Position numbers and translations under genes: made by a program. From Streptomyces sp. R41 (GTDB lineage Bacteria; Actinomycetota; Actinomycetes; Streptomycetales; Streptomycetaceae), in NCBI RefSeq assembly GCF_041053055.1, contig NZ_CP163443.1, positions 8,849,001 to 8,913,000 on the forward strand: DNA of 64,000 bases, given 5' to 3'. This document shows positions 8,198 through 16,932 of this stretch, piece by piece; position 1 is the first letter of the stretch, and every line of letters starts with the position of its first letter. Below the pieces are notes generated by a model, which searched no databases, was not told the origin of the DNA, and worked only from the letters and a program-made list of their open reading frames with translations.

Positions 8198-8653
8198 ATG
8201 AGCATCACCGTGAACGGCCTCGACGAACTCAAGAAGCTCGCGGGCAGCGACCTCGGCACCAGCGAGTGGATCGAGATCACCCAGGAACGCATCAACACCT
8301 TCGCCGACGCCACCGGCGACCACCAGTGGATCCACGTCGACCCCGAGAAGGCCGCGGAGGGCCCCTTCGGCGCACCCATCGCGCACGGCTATCTGACCCT
8401 CTCCCTCTTCATCCCGCTCTTCACCGCTCTGCTGGAGGTCGAGGGCGTGTCGACGAAGGTCAACTACGGCCTGAACAAGGTGCGTTTCCCCTCGCCGGTG
8501 AAGGTCGGCTCGCGGATCCGTCTGGTCGCGAGGCTGGCCTCGGTCGAGGATGTGCCCGGCGGGGTGCAGATCGCCGTCGACGGCACGATAGAGATCGACG
8601 GCGGCGGGAAGCCCGCCGCCGTCCTGCAGAGCCTGTCGCGTTTCTACGCCTGA
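8198..8653 (+). CDS. MaoC-like (R)-specific enoyl-CoA hydratase
   Basis: The 151-residue protein is a single hot-dog domain with the hydratase-2 signature ADATGDHQWIHVD, containing the catalytic Asp and His, followed by GPFGAPIAHGYLTLSLF. It should hydrate trans-2-enoyl-CoA to (R)-3-hydroxyacyl-CoA, the form an SDR of the type at the start of this operon could oxidise. ATG 8198 follows AGGGA; 14 bp separate it from the ligase stop. It ends 18 bp from the convergent secreted-protein gene. Confidence 0.9.
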   Translation: MSITVNGLDELKKLAGSDLGTSEWIEITQERINTFADATGDHQWIHVDPEKAAEGPFGAPIAHGYLTLSLFIPLFTALLEVEGVSTKVNYGLNKVRFPSPVKVGSRIRLVARLASVEDVPGGVQIAVDGTIEIDGGGKPAAVLQSLSRFYA

Positions 8654-8671
8654 GGGTTGCGCCCGACGGTC

Positions 8672-9520
8672 CTACCCCTGGCGGTACGAGTACACGGTCG
8701 TCGCCACCGCGCAGGCTCCGGGCGAGATCACCTCGGCCCGGAGCGTGCCGCGCACGGCGTCGTAGTCCACGCCCTCGGTCTCGTACGTCCCGTCCGTGCA
8801 CAGGCTGCGCTGCGGCAGGGCGAAGAGGCTGGTGACATGGCCCGTGATCGGCTGACCGTCCAGCTTCCGGTCCAGGTCGACCTGGAGCAGCGGCCGGTCC
8901 TCGGGGAAGAGCGTGCGCGAGCCGTCGTCCGAGGCGCACAGCAGCCGGGTGGAGTTCACGAAGTCGCAGCCCTGGATGTCGCGGACCGGCTTGTCGAGGG
9001 TGATCTGCCAGACCTCGGGCAGGGCACCGCCCGTGCGCGGGGTCGACGGATTGAGCAGAGGAGCGGGGAAGACCTGGAGGCGGTTCTGCTCGCCCCACTC
9101 GCCCGACACCAGCCACTGCCCGTCGGGCGACACGGTGGCGAAGGAGTTGTTCAGCTTCTCGCCCGGGTCGAGCTGGTGGACGTACTCGTAGCGCTTCCCG
9201 GCGGGTGTGGTGACGGCGAACATCTTCGACGGCGCCGTGTCCGGTCCCTGATAGGCGTCGAACACATAGCCCTGCGCGATGTCCGGGTCGCCCACGTGGT
9301 TCCAGCCCTTGATCCGCAGGTCGAGGGGGATGGAGGCGAGCCCGCGGTACAGCAGTGAGCCGTCCGCGCGGCTCGCCAGCCCCTGACCGCCGCTCAGCGA
9401 GTCGACGTACGCCGTGCCGGTCTGGGTCCAGTGGAGCTCACCGGCGACGGCGGACGACGTACTCATACCGACTGTGAAGGCACCTAACAGGGAGGCCAGA
9501 GCGAGAAACTGACGCTTCAT
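8672..9520 (-). CDS. Secreted protein of unknown function with TTA codon
   Basis: The 282-residue protein begins with a Sec signal peptide (MKRQFLALASLLGAF...SSAVAGE, cleavage near residue 27). The mature part has beta-propeller-like or scaffold-like segments (SPDGQWLVSGEWG; YVFDAYQG) and about four cysteines, but I recognise no family. Its ATG overlaps the stop of the upstream PHP-domain gene (ATGA), so it is the last gene of the leftward glycan operon. Codon 12 (9485-9487, minus strand) is TTA, a rare leucine codon in streptomycetes read by the bldA tRNA, so its translation may be limited to late growth. Confidence 0.75.
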   Translation of the reverse strand: MKRQFLALASLLGAFTVGMSTSSAVAGELHWTQTGTAYVDSLSGGQGLASRADGSLLYRGLASIPLDLRIKGWNHVGDPDIAQGYVFDAYQGPDTAPSKMFAVTTPAGKRYEYVHQLDPGEKLNNSFATVSPDGQWLVSGEWGEQNRLQVFPAPLLNPSTPRTGGALPEVWQITLDKPVRDIQGCDFVNSTRLLCASDDGSRTLFPEDRPLLQVDLDRKLDGQPITGHVTSLFALPQRSLCTDGTYETEGVDYDAVRGTLRAEVISPGACAVATTVYSYRQG

Positions 9521-11187
9521 CAAACACCTGCCACATCGACGAAGACCGGGTTGGCATAGAACCACGTATCGACCCACGGGTCACCGTTGCCGGGCACATG
9601 CGGAATCGGGCCGTGCGGGTCGATCGAGGCGCCGAGATACCCGGCACCATTGCGATGGCCGTCGCTGCCGCGCAGCCGGACGTAGAAGGACTCGTCACCG
9701 GCGACCAGCGGGATGCGCAGGGTGTACGTCCCCTTCCGGCCGCTCACGTCCCGCGTGTGGACGACCCTGGTGTCGGGCGCCCGCCAGTCGTCGCGGTCGG
9801 CCGCCGGGCCGCGCACCGCGCCGCGGATCACGTCGACATGCGCCAACTCGGGCAGGATGCCATGGGGGTTGGGGCGCGAGGCGGTCGTCACGGTGACGCT
9901 CAGCGTGAGCTTCTCGCCCTTGCGGACGCGCAGCCGGCCGCCCATGGTCACCCCCGGGCCGTGGTCGCAGTCCCGCTTCAGCCGGACGTCAAGACCGTCG
10001 AGCAGATGGCCGTGGTCCAGCCAGACCCGGCCCGCGCGCAGGCCCGCCATCACCGCGCGGTAGCCGTAGCGGGTCACGCCCACATGTGTGCGGCTGAACT
10101 GGCCGGGCCAGAAGTCGCCGCCCGGCTGCTGCGTGTCGGTGTTCACCGGGTCGGGGATGTGCCCGGTGTTGTCGAAGTTCTGCCCGGGCGCCCAGTCGCC
10201 GTTCTTCCAGGTGTCGAAGACGACCCGGTGCACATCGGAGTTGGTGGTGATCGTGAAGAGCCGCCCCTCGGCGAGCATCGCGTCCCACATGCCGCCGACG
10301 GTCGCCGTCATCCAGTCGAAGCCGCCGTACAGGACGTACGCGTCCTCGGGGTACCCGGCGAAGGAGTTCTCGGACGGCTTGTTGACGTACTCGCCGCGCT
10401 GTTGGCCCGAGCCGACCCAGCCGGGGATGCCGCCGCCCTGGGCGCCGGGCGCGCCCTCCATGCCGATCATGATCTCGGGGGCCGCGTCCCGCCAGTTCCG
10501 CATCTCGTGCGGGGAGTCGATGCCCAGGCGCAGCGGGTGGTTGGCGAGGACGAGGACGTCGTCGACGTATCCGGTGCGGCGCTGTGCGGCGAGCCACTGG
10601 ATGGCCTTGACCGCGTGCGCCTCGTTGCGGGCCGTGTCGGGGTTCGTCGGGGAGCCCGCCGTGTAGCCCAACAGTTTCCCGTCGTAGGCGAGTTCGAACT
10701 GGGTGAGCAGGTCCACCTCGTGCGGGCCGGGAGCGGCGAAGACGGTGGCGTGCTCGGCGGCCGGGATGTACCACTCCAGGCCCTGGAAGATCAGCTGGCG
10801 CGGGTTCTCGGCGCGCGCCTTGACGATCTCCTGGTGCTCCAGCTGCGCGCCGTAGTTGGCGTGCCCGAAGTTGGAGTGCTCGTTGAAGACCATCCAGTCG
10901 AGCCCGTACTGGGCGCTCGCCCGGGCGAGTTGGGAGAACGTGTACTTCGCGTCGTGGCTGTAGACGGAGTGGATGTGGTGGTCGCCCACGAGGTAGGCGA
11001 GGCGCGGATCGTTGCCGCCGTAGCGTCCGGAAGAGGCCGCGGCGGGTGTCGCGAGCGAGCCCACCGCGAAGGCCGCCCCGAACAGGCCCGCACGGCGCAG
11101 CAGCCCGCGCCGCGACATGCCCTGCGGGTCCAGCGCGGCGGGGGAGACGGACGGATCGGCCCAGGCGGGCAGTTGCTGCTCGGTCAT
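9520..11187 (-). CDS. Tat-exported PHP-domain (CehA/McbA-like) metallohydrolase
   Basis: The 555-residue protein has a twin-arginine signal (MSRRGLLRRAGLFG..., residues about 24-51, ending PAAAS). It then has a PHP domain opening with LVGDHHIHSVYSHD, whose His/Asp residues bind metal, and later metal-ligand-like segments FNEHSNFGH, ANHPLRLG and TNSDVHR. A C-terminal beta-rich portion follows. PHP proteins are mostly phosphoesterases; CehA/McbA members also cleave carbamates and phosphonate esters. It sits between an exported metallophosphoesterase and a secreted protein in the glycan operon, suggesting extracellular removal of phosphate or a related ester from a substrate. Folded export by Tat fits a metalloenzyme loaded in the cytoplasm. 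Confidence 0.82.
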   Translation of the reverse strand: MTEQQLPAWADPSVSPAALDPQGMSRRGLLRRAGLFGAAFAVGSLATPAAASSGRYGGNDPRLAYLVGDHHIHSVYSHDAKYTFSQLARASAQYGLDWMVFNEHSNFGHANYGAQLEHQEIVKARAENPRQLIFQGLEWYIPAAEHATVFAAPGPHEVDLLTQFELAYDGKLLGYTAGSPTNPDTARNEAHAVKAIQWLAAQRRTGYVDDVLVLANHPLRLGIDSPHEMRNWRDAAPEIMIGMEGAPGAQGGGIPGWVGSGQQRGEYVNKPSENSFAGYPEDAYVLYGGFDWMTATVGGMWDAMLAEGRLFTITTNSDVHRVVFDTWKNGDWAPGQNFDNTGHIPDPVNTDTQQPGGDFWPGQFSRTHVGVTRYGYRAVMAGLRAGRVWLDHGHLLDGLDVRLKRDCDHGPGVTMGGRLRVRKGEKLTLSVTVTTASRPNPHGILPELAHVDVIRGAVRGPAADRDDWRAPDTRVVHTRDVSGRKGTYTLRIPLVAGDESFYVRLRGSDGHRNGAGYLGASIDPHGPIPHVPGNGDPWVDTWFYANPVFVDVAGV

Positions 11188-11206
11188 GGTCGTCTGGTCC
11201 CTCGGG

Positions 11207-13075
11207 TCAGTGATTCATGAACGACGTGACGGGAAGGGCGCGTTCGACGATCCGGACGTCGCCGAGCCGGCCGTGCAGAATCTGGTCGACCTTCCCCGCG
11301 TACTCGTAACCGCCGAGCAGCCACGGCAGGCCGAGGGAGGTGAGCCCGACGGCGGAGGCGTGCGGATTGCGGGCGACCGGGCAGCCCTGGACGTACATCG
11401 TGGTGTGCGAGCCGTCATTGACGACGGCGACGTGCCACCACTGCTCCCGGGCCGTCTCGTCACCCCAGTTGGTGGCGATGCCCTGCTGGTTGAGCGGCCG
11501 GACCGCCCACTGCGGGCCGGGCCCGTCGGACAGGGAGAGCGTGGCGAGCGGCTCGTCCGGGTCGTCCGCGGTCTTGCCCGCACCGCCACCGGTACCGGTA
11601 CGGCTGATCAGCGAGGCCCAGGCGTTGTGCGAGGCGTCCCAGTCGGCGGGCAGCTGGTAGAAGGCCTCGATGGTGTAACCGCGCAAGAAGGTCGCCGAGT
11701 TGAGGGGCGCGCCGTCGACCGTGCGCAGATACGCTCCCTTGAGGGGAGGCTTGCCGCCCTGGAAGGTGAGGCTGCCGTGGCCCGGCTGGTCCGGGTGGTG
11801 GGCCGGCGAAAAGGTGAGGGCGCCGTCGGCGACCTTGACCACGGTCAGGTCGTTCCCGTGCCCGGACAGATCGCGGAGCGTGCCCTCGGCCGCCGCGCCG
11901 TCGTCGTGTCCGTCGAAGCGCCAGTACGCGACCGTGCCCCGGACGAGCATCTGTGCGGCGGGCCGCGACGGCCGGGCGGGCACCGGTGCGAAGCCCGAGA
12001 AGCGCTCCTCGAAGTCGAGCGCGACGGAGAACCGGTCGGCGTCGCCGCTGAGCTCGATCTCCTGCCGCTCCAGCTCGTTGAGACCCTTGGCCGCCCGGCC
12101 CAGGATCCACGGCGAGATCGTCTCGACGTCGATCGTGTTCCGGTCGAGGTCGAAGCGGTAGAGGCGGATCATCGCCGCGCCGCCGTAGTAACGGTTCTGA
12201 TAGTTCGTCAGGTGCAGATGTACGTCGTTCCCGGCCGCGTTCTTGCGGGTGGCGCGGGCGGCGGGCCAGTAGTGCCCGTTGAGGGTCAGGAAGATCTGGT
12301 CGTGATCGTGGACCAGCTCGTCCCACAGCCGCTGCCCGTACGAGGAGAGGGTGTCGTCCTCGACGACCAGCTCGTGCGTGGTGAGGATGACGGGCGTCTT
12401 CGGGTGCTGGGCGATGACCTCCTTCGCCCACGTGTACCCCTTCGCCGACAGCCGCCAGTCCAGCGCGAGGACGAGCCATTGCCGGCCGGCCGCCGTGAAG
12501 AGGTGGAAGGTGTTGTAGCCGTCGGGCGAGGCGCCGCCGAAGGTCCGCTTGCGCGCGAAGCGCTGCGGCCCGAAGACGTCGAGGTAGGGAGTCGCGCCGC
12601 GCTGGTCGTCCGTGGACGACCTGACGTCGTGGTTGCCCGCGAGCACGCTGTAGCCCACACCGCGCCGGTCGAGCAGCTCGAACGCCTTGCCCGCGGCGTC
12701 GAATTCGGCCTGCGCGCCGTTCTCGGTCAGGTCGCCCAGATGCGAGAGGAAGACGATGTTCTCGTCCTTGCCGTGCTCCAGGAGGTAGCGGAGCGACGCC
12801 TCGATCGGCGCGGGGTTGATGCTCGGGCCGTCGAAGAGGTACTGGGTGTCGGGCATGACGGCGAGGGTGAAGCGGCGGCTCTCGGGGTCGGGCCGCCAGC
12901 TCGCGTCAGAGTTTGCCGCCTGCGCCTGCGCCTGGGCGGCCGCGGGCAGCGCGACGGTCGTGGCCGCCGCGCCGATCAGCGCCGTGGCCCGCAGGAAGTT
13001 GCGTCTTCCGGCGTCGGCCTGGCCGGCTTGGGCGGCGGCCTCGTCGGCCTGCGTCCGGGCATGCGAAGTACACAC
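11207..13075 (-). CDS. Tat-exported metallophosphoesterase with LamG-like domain
   Basis: The 622-residue protein has a twin-arginine leader (GRRNFLRATALIGAAAT...PAAAQA). A calcineurin-like phosphoesterase domain follows with D in MPDTQYLF, GDL in SHLGDLTENG, GNHD in LAGNHDVRS, HE in TTHELVVED and GH in LNGHYWP. The C-terminal 230 residues look like a LamG/concanavalin module (VAYWRFDG...GYTIEAFYQLP...WWHVAVVNDG), which may bind polysaccharide. GTG 13075 is chosen for the GGAG 5 bp upstream. It is downstream of the beta-galactosidase in the same operon. A surface enzyme dephosphorylating a glycan or teichoic-acid-like polymer is inferred, not shown. Confidence 0.86.
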   Translation of the reverse strand: MCTSHARTQADEAAAQAGQADAGRRNFLRATALIGAAATTVALPAAAQAQAQAANSDASWRPDPESRRFTLAVMPDTQYLFDGPSINPAPIEASLRYLLEHGKDENIVFLSHLGDLTENGAQAEFDAAGKAFELLDRRGVGYSVLAGNHDVRSSTDDQRGATPYLDVFGPQRFARKRTFGGASPDGYNTFHLFTAAGRQWLVLALDWRLSAKGYTWAKEVIAQHPKTPVILTTHELVVEDDTLSSYGQRLWDELVHDHDQIFLTLNGHYWPAARATRKNAAGNDVHLHLTNYQNRYYGGAAMIRLYRFDLDRNTIDVETISPWILGRAAKGLNELERQEIELSGDADRFSVALDFEERFSGFAPVPARPSRPAAQMLVRGTVAYWRFDGHDDGAAAEGTLRDLSGHGNDLTVVKVADGALTFSPAHHPDQPGHGSLTFQGGKPPLKGAYLRTVDGAPLNSATFLRGYTIEAFYQLPADWDASHNAWASLISRTGTGGGAGKTADDPDEPLATLSLSDGPGPQWAVRPLNQQGIATNWGDETAREQWWHVAVVNDGSHTTMYVQGCPVARNPHASAVGLTSLGLPWLLGGYEYAGKVDQILHGRLGDVRIVERALPVTSFMNH

Positions 13076-13135
13076 ATCTGCTCCATAGAAGAGGCATCGA
13101 AGAGGTGGGGTGCGAGCGAGGTCAGAGCACGGAGG

Positions 13136-16084
13136 TCACAGCACGCGCAGCGTCCAGGACCAGTGGTGGGTACCGGTCCCGACGAGGTACTCGGGCGAGG
13201 TGTCGGGCCCGCACGAGGCGGTGCCCAGGCCCCGGTGCGCGGCGTCGATGTGCACGACGCAGCCGGGCCGCGGCACCAGCTCGTCGTGGTGGGCGGCGGC
13301 GGCCAGGTCCTTGGCCCGGTACCGGGTCACGGACACCTGGCGGGGTTCGTCCAGCGCGACCGAGAGGCCGGTGGCGTCGGGCGCCGACAGCGTGAACTGC
13401 CGTACGCCGTACCGCCCGCCGCTCTCCTGCGGACGCAGATACGGGGTGAACAGCTCGTCCACGGGCAGGCAGTGGTGGCCGACGGGCGCGCCGGCGCAGC
13501 GGTCCGGGTACGACTCCCAGGGGCCCGGCCCGTACCACTCCAGGACATCGAGCCCCGTGACGGTCTCGAAGACCGAGCCCACCCGCGCCACGTCGTCGAG
13601 GCCGTCCGGCAGCTCGGCCGTCTCCTCGACCAGCACACCACCCTCGACGCGCGTGAACACCTGCTCGTGGCGCACAGTGCCCGCCCAGGTGTCGTACTCG
13701 GCGAGCACGGTGACGTGCTCCTTTTCGCGGCGTACGGCGACGACCTTGCGTACGAGCGTGTCGAGACCCCAGGCGCGCCAGCGCGCCGCGACGCCGCCCA
13801 GTTCGTCGTTGTCGGTCGGGGTCCGCCACAGCGAGAGCACGGGGGCGGCGGTGAGGAGCGGATGGACGAGGAGCCCTTCGTCGTCGACCTCCGCGACAGG
13901 GCCGTCGGCCGTCATCTCCGCCATCGGATCGGCCGCCCGCAGCTGGACCTGAGGCAGGCACACCTCGGTGCCTCGCGGCGCCCAGGCCTCGTCGTCCGCC
14001 GTCGTCACGCGCAGCGTCAGCCAGGCCTCGCCGCCGTCCTCCGGCAGGTCGAGGGGAAGCGGCAGGGAGGCGGTCGCGCCCGGTCGTACGGCGGGCAGCT
14101 CGGCCGGAACCGTCAGGATGTCGCCGTCCGCGAGGGACAGCTCCCACTCGGCGGCCAGCCACTCCAGCCCCCGGAAGTGCTGGTGGTTGCCGAGCACCAG
14201 CTCGCCGGCGGAGTACTCCAGCCGCACCGGCGCCGCGATCTCCCGGTGCTCGTACATCACCGGCTTCGGGGTCCGGTCGGGAAAGACGACCCCGTCGGCG
14301 ATGAACGCGCCGTCGTGGATCGCCTCGCCGAAGTCGCCGCCGTACGCCCAGCGGTGGCCCGGCGCCGCGACACCGTTGTCATACAGCCCGGCGCCACCGC
14401 GCCCGGCCGGTCTTCCGTCGTTCACGCGTTGCAGAATGCCGTGGTCCCAGAACTCCCAGATGAAACCGCCCTGAAGCCCCGGGGTTGACTCGATGGCGGC
14501 CCAGTGGTCCGCGAGCGTGCCATTGCTGTTGCCCATGGCGTGCGAGTACTCGCACTGGATGAGCGGCTTGGTCTGCTCGCCGGACAGGGCGTGGGCGACA
14601 CAGTCCTCGATGGGCGCGTACATGGGGCAGGCGATGTCGGACGCGACGGTCGGGTCGGCCCAGTCGAGCTTGGCCGCGCCCTCGTACTGCAGCGGTCTGG
14701 TCGGGTCGTGGCGGCGCAGCCACCCCGCGGCGGCGTCGTGGTTGGCGCCGTAGTCGGACTCGTTGCCGAGCGACCAGATGATGACGCAAGGGTGGTTCTT
14801 GTCGCGGAGGACCATGCGCGCGACGCGGTCCACGAAGGCACTCGTGTAGCGCGGGTCGTCGGCGATCTCGTGCGCGTGATCGTGCGCCTCGATGTTCGCC
14901 TCGTCGACGACGTAGAAGCCGAGCTCGTCGGCCAGGTCGAGGAGCGTCGGGTCGTTCGGGTAGTGGGCGGTGCGGATCGCGTTGAATCCGAAGCGCTTCA
15001 GCAGCTCCAGGTCCGCGCGCATGTCCTGCCGCGACACCGTCCGCCCCGTCAACGGATGGAAGTCGTGCCGGTTGACGCCGTGGAGGTAGACCCGCTCGCC
15101 GTTGAGGAGCAGGTCCCGGCCGCGGATCTCGACCTCGCGGAAGCCCACGCGGTGGTGCGAGGCATCGGCGACCGAGCCATCGACGCGGTGCAGCCGTACG
15201 GTCAGGCCGTACAGCTCGGGAGTCTCCGCCGTCCAGGCGCGCACGTCGCGGACGACCGTGCCGAGGCGCGCCTCGCCGAGGAAGTCGGAGACCCGGCCGT
15301 CCTCGGCGTTGAACCGGTCGAACTCCGCGTCCTGGGCGAGGAGCTGACCGTCCAGCTCCCCGGTGACGTACCAGCCCTCGGGCAGGGCTCCGGAAGCCTG
15401 CCGCACCTGGCAGTCCACCCGCAGCTCGCCGTCGAGCCGCGTCCGCACGGTCACGTCGGCCAGATACAGCGGATCGGTGGCGTACAGCAGCACCGACCGC
15501 GTGATGCCGCCGTGCCACCACTGGTCCTGGTCCTCGATGTGCGAGGCGTCCGACCACTTCACCACGGTGAGCCGCACGGTGGCGCGCTGTCCGGGCCGTA
15601 CGACCTGCGAGAGATCGAACTCCGCCGCGAGGTGCGAGTCCTTGGAGATACCGACCGGCCGCCCGTCGACATGGACCAGCAGGACGCTCTCGGCGGCACC
15701 GACCTGGAGGACGATCCGGCGATCGGCCCACTCGGCGGGGACGTCCACGTCACGCTCGTACACGCCCGTCGGGTTGGCGGCGGGCGACGCGGGCGGGAAC
15801 TCGCCCCACGGCATGCGGAAATTGGTGTACTGCGGCAGGTCTTCGGTGCCTTGCACGGTCCAGGCGCCGGGGACGTACAAAGAGGACCAGTCGGGTCCGG
15901 GCCGAGCCGTGGGTGTCGACAGCAGCTGGAAGCGCCAGTCCCCGTCCAGAGACAGCGCGCCGGTCCGCCGGTCCACGGCGTTCATCGGCAACCGCCCCCA
16001 GGAGGTCACCTCAGGTGCCTCCCAGGGGCGCAGGGCGATCAGGGGATCGGCGGGCAGTGGCCCGCGGATCGACGGATCGGTCAT
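13136..16084 (-). CDS. GH2 beta-galactosidase, LacZ type
   Basis: The 982-residue enzyme has the five-domain LacZ build: jelly-roll sugar-binding domain (GDWRFQLL...VPGAWTVQG), immunoglobulin-like domains, TIM barrel with HGVNRHDFHP, acid/base Glu442 in IIWSLGNESDYG, nucleophile Glu512 in IQCEYSHAMGNSNG, then the C-terminal Bgal small-chain super-sandwich. It hydrolyses terminal beta-galactosides and has no signal, so it acts on imported oligosaccharides. The ATG overlaps the stop of the upstream permease gene (ATGA). The open frame continuing to 17338 is an artefact of high GC. The position directly after the ABC importer makes its substrate probably a galactose-containing oligosaccharide. 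Confidence 0.93.
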   Translation of the reverse strand: MTDPSIRGPLPADPLIALRPWEAPEVTSWGRLPMNAVDRRTGALSLDGDWRFQLLSTPTARPGPDWSSLYVPGAWTVQGTEDLPQYTNFRMPWGEFPPASPAANPTGVYERDVDVPAEWADRRIVLQVGAAESVLLVHVDGRPVGISKDSHLAAEFDLSQVVRPGQRATVRLTVVKWSDASHIEDQDQWWHGGITRSVLLYATDPLYLADVTVRTRLDGELRVDCQVRQASGALPEGWYVTGELDGQLLAQDAEFDRFNAEDGRVSDFLGEARLGTVVRDVRAWTAETPELYGLTVRLHRVDGSVADASHHRVGFREVEIRGRDLLLNGERVYLHGVNRHDFHPLTGRTVSRQDMRADLELLKRFGFNAIRTAHYPNDPTLLDLADELGFYVVDEANIEAHDHAHEIADDPRYTSAFVDRVARMVLRDKNHPCVIIWSLGNESDYGANHDAAAGWLRRHDPTRPLQYEGAAKLDWADPTVASDIACPMYAPIEDCVAHALSGEQTKPLIQCEYSHAMGNSNGTLADHWAAIESTPGLQGGFIWEFWDHGILQRVNDGRPAGRGGAGLYDNGVAAPGHRWAYGGDFGEAIHDGAFIADGVVFPDRTPKPVMYEHREIAAPVRLEYSAGELVLGNHQHFRGLEWLAAEWELSLADGDILTVPAELPAVRPGATASLPLPLDLPEDGGEAWLTLRVTTADDEAWAPRGTEVCLPQVQLRAADPMAEMTADGPVAEVDDEGLLVHPLLTAAPVLSLWRTPTDNDELGGVAARWRAWGLDTLVRKVVAVRREKEHVTVLAEYDTWAGTVRHEQVFTRVEGGVLVEETAELPDGLDDVARVGSVFETVTGLDVLEWYGPGPWESYPDRCAGAPVGHHCLPVDELFTPYLRPQESGGRYGVRQFTLSAPDATGLSVALDEPRQVSVTRYRAKDLAAAAHHDELVPRPGCVVHIDAAHRGLGTASCGPDTSPEYLVGTGTHHWSWTLRVL

Positions 16085-16920
16085 CAGCGGATGGCCCCCT
16101 TGCCGAGGTCGCCGATGATCTGCTTGGCGCCGATCGCGAAGACGATCAGCAGGGGGATGAGGGCCAGCAGCGCGCCCGTCATGACCATCCCGTAGTCGGT
16201 GGTGCCGTGGACGCCGTTGAGCTGGGACAGGGCGACCTGGAGGGTCACGTTGTCCGGGTTGGTGAGGGCGATCAGGGGCCAGGCGTAGTCGTTCCACTGG
16301 CCCATGAAGGTGAAGATGCCGAGGAAGGCGAGGCCGGGCCGGACGACCGGGAGCGCCACGTGCCAGTACTGGCGCAGGAATCCGGCGCCGTCGAGCTTGG
16401 AGGCGTCGAGGAGTTCGTCGTGGATGGCGCTCTTCATGTACTGGCGCATCCAGAAGATGCCGAACGCGTTGGCCGCCGCCGGGACGATCAGCGCGGTCAT
16501 GGAGCCGATCCAGCCCAGCTTCGCCATGATCACGAACTGCGGGATGGCCTGGAGCTGGGCCGGGACCATGAAGATCGCCATCATCAGCGCGAAGAGCACC
16601 CGGCGGCCGGGGAAGTGGAACTTGGCGAAGACGAAGGCCGCGAGGGAGTCGAAGAACAGGACCAGGACCGTCACCGTGCCCGCCACGAGCAGCGAGTTGA
16701 ACATCGACCCGAAGAAGTCGACGTTGTCGAAGAGATGGCGGACGTTCTCGAAGAAGTGCGAGCCGGGCAGCAGCTTCGGCGGGTAGGAGAAGATCTCGGT
16801 CGACGAGTGGGTCGACATGATCACGGCCCAGTAGAACGGGAAGACCGAGAGCAGCAGCCCGACGATCAGGACCAGGTGGAGCGCGATGCCCCGCTGCCGT
16901 GAACCCTTGATGGATGCCAT
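16084..16920 (-). CDS. Carbohydrate ABC transporter permease (MalG/CUT1 type)
   Basis: The 278-residue protein has six predicted membrane helices beginning at LHLVLIVGLLLSVFPFYWAV. The cytoplasmic EAA-type loop reads SKLDGAGFLRQYWHVALPVVRPG, which docks the ATPase. It pairs with the MalF-type permease 12 bp upstream and the lipoprotein SBP. No ATPase gene is present in the operon; as in many streptomycete CUT1 importers, a shared MsiK-like ATPase elsewhere probably energises it. Confidence 0.92.
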   Translation of the reverse strand: MASIKGSRQRGIALHLVLIVGLLLSVFPFYWAVIMSTHSSTEIFSYPPKLLPGSHFFENVRHLFDNVDFFGSMFNSLLVAGTVTVLVLFFDSLAAFVFAKFHFPGRRVLFALMMAIFMVPAQLQAIPQFVIMAKLGWIGSMTALIVPAAANAFGIFWMRQYMKSAIHDELLDASKLDGAGFLRQYWHVALPVVRPGLAFLGIFTFMGQWNDYAWPLIALTNPDNVTLQVALSQLNGVHGTTDYGMVMTGALLALIPLLIVFAIGAKQIIGDLGKGAIR

Positions 16921-16932
16921 GGTGGCGGGCTC

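Noticed and set aside
11117..14488. Long plus-strand open frame of about 1120 codons
   Set aside because: It is the antisense of the metallophosphoesterase and beta-galactosidase genes; its protein is rich in Arg, Gly and Val with no family motif, as expected for a GC-rich shadow frame.
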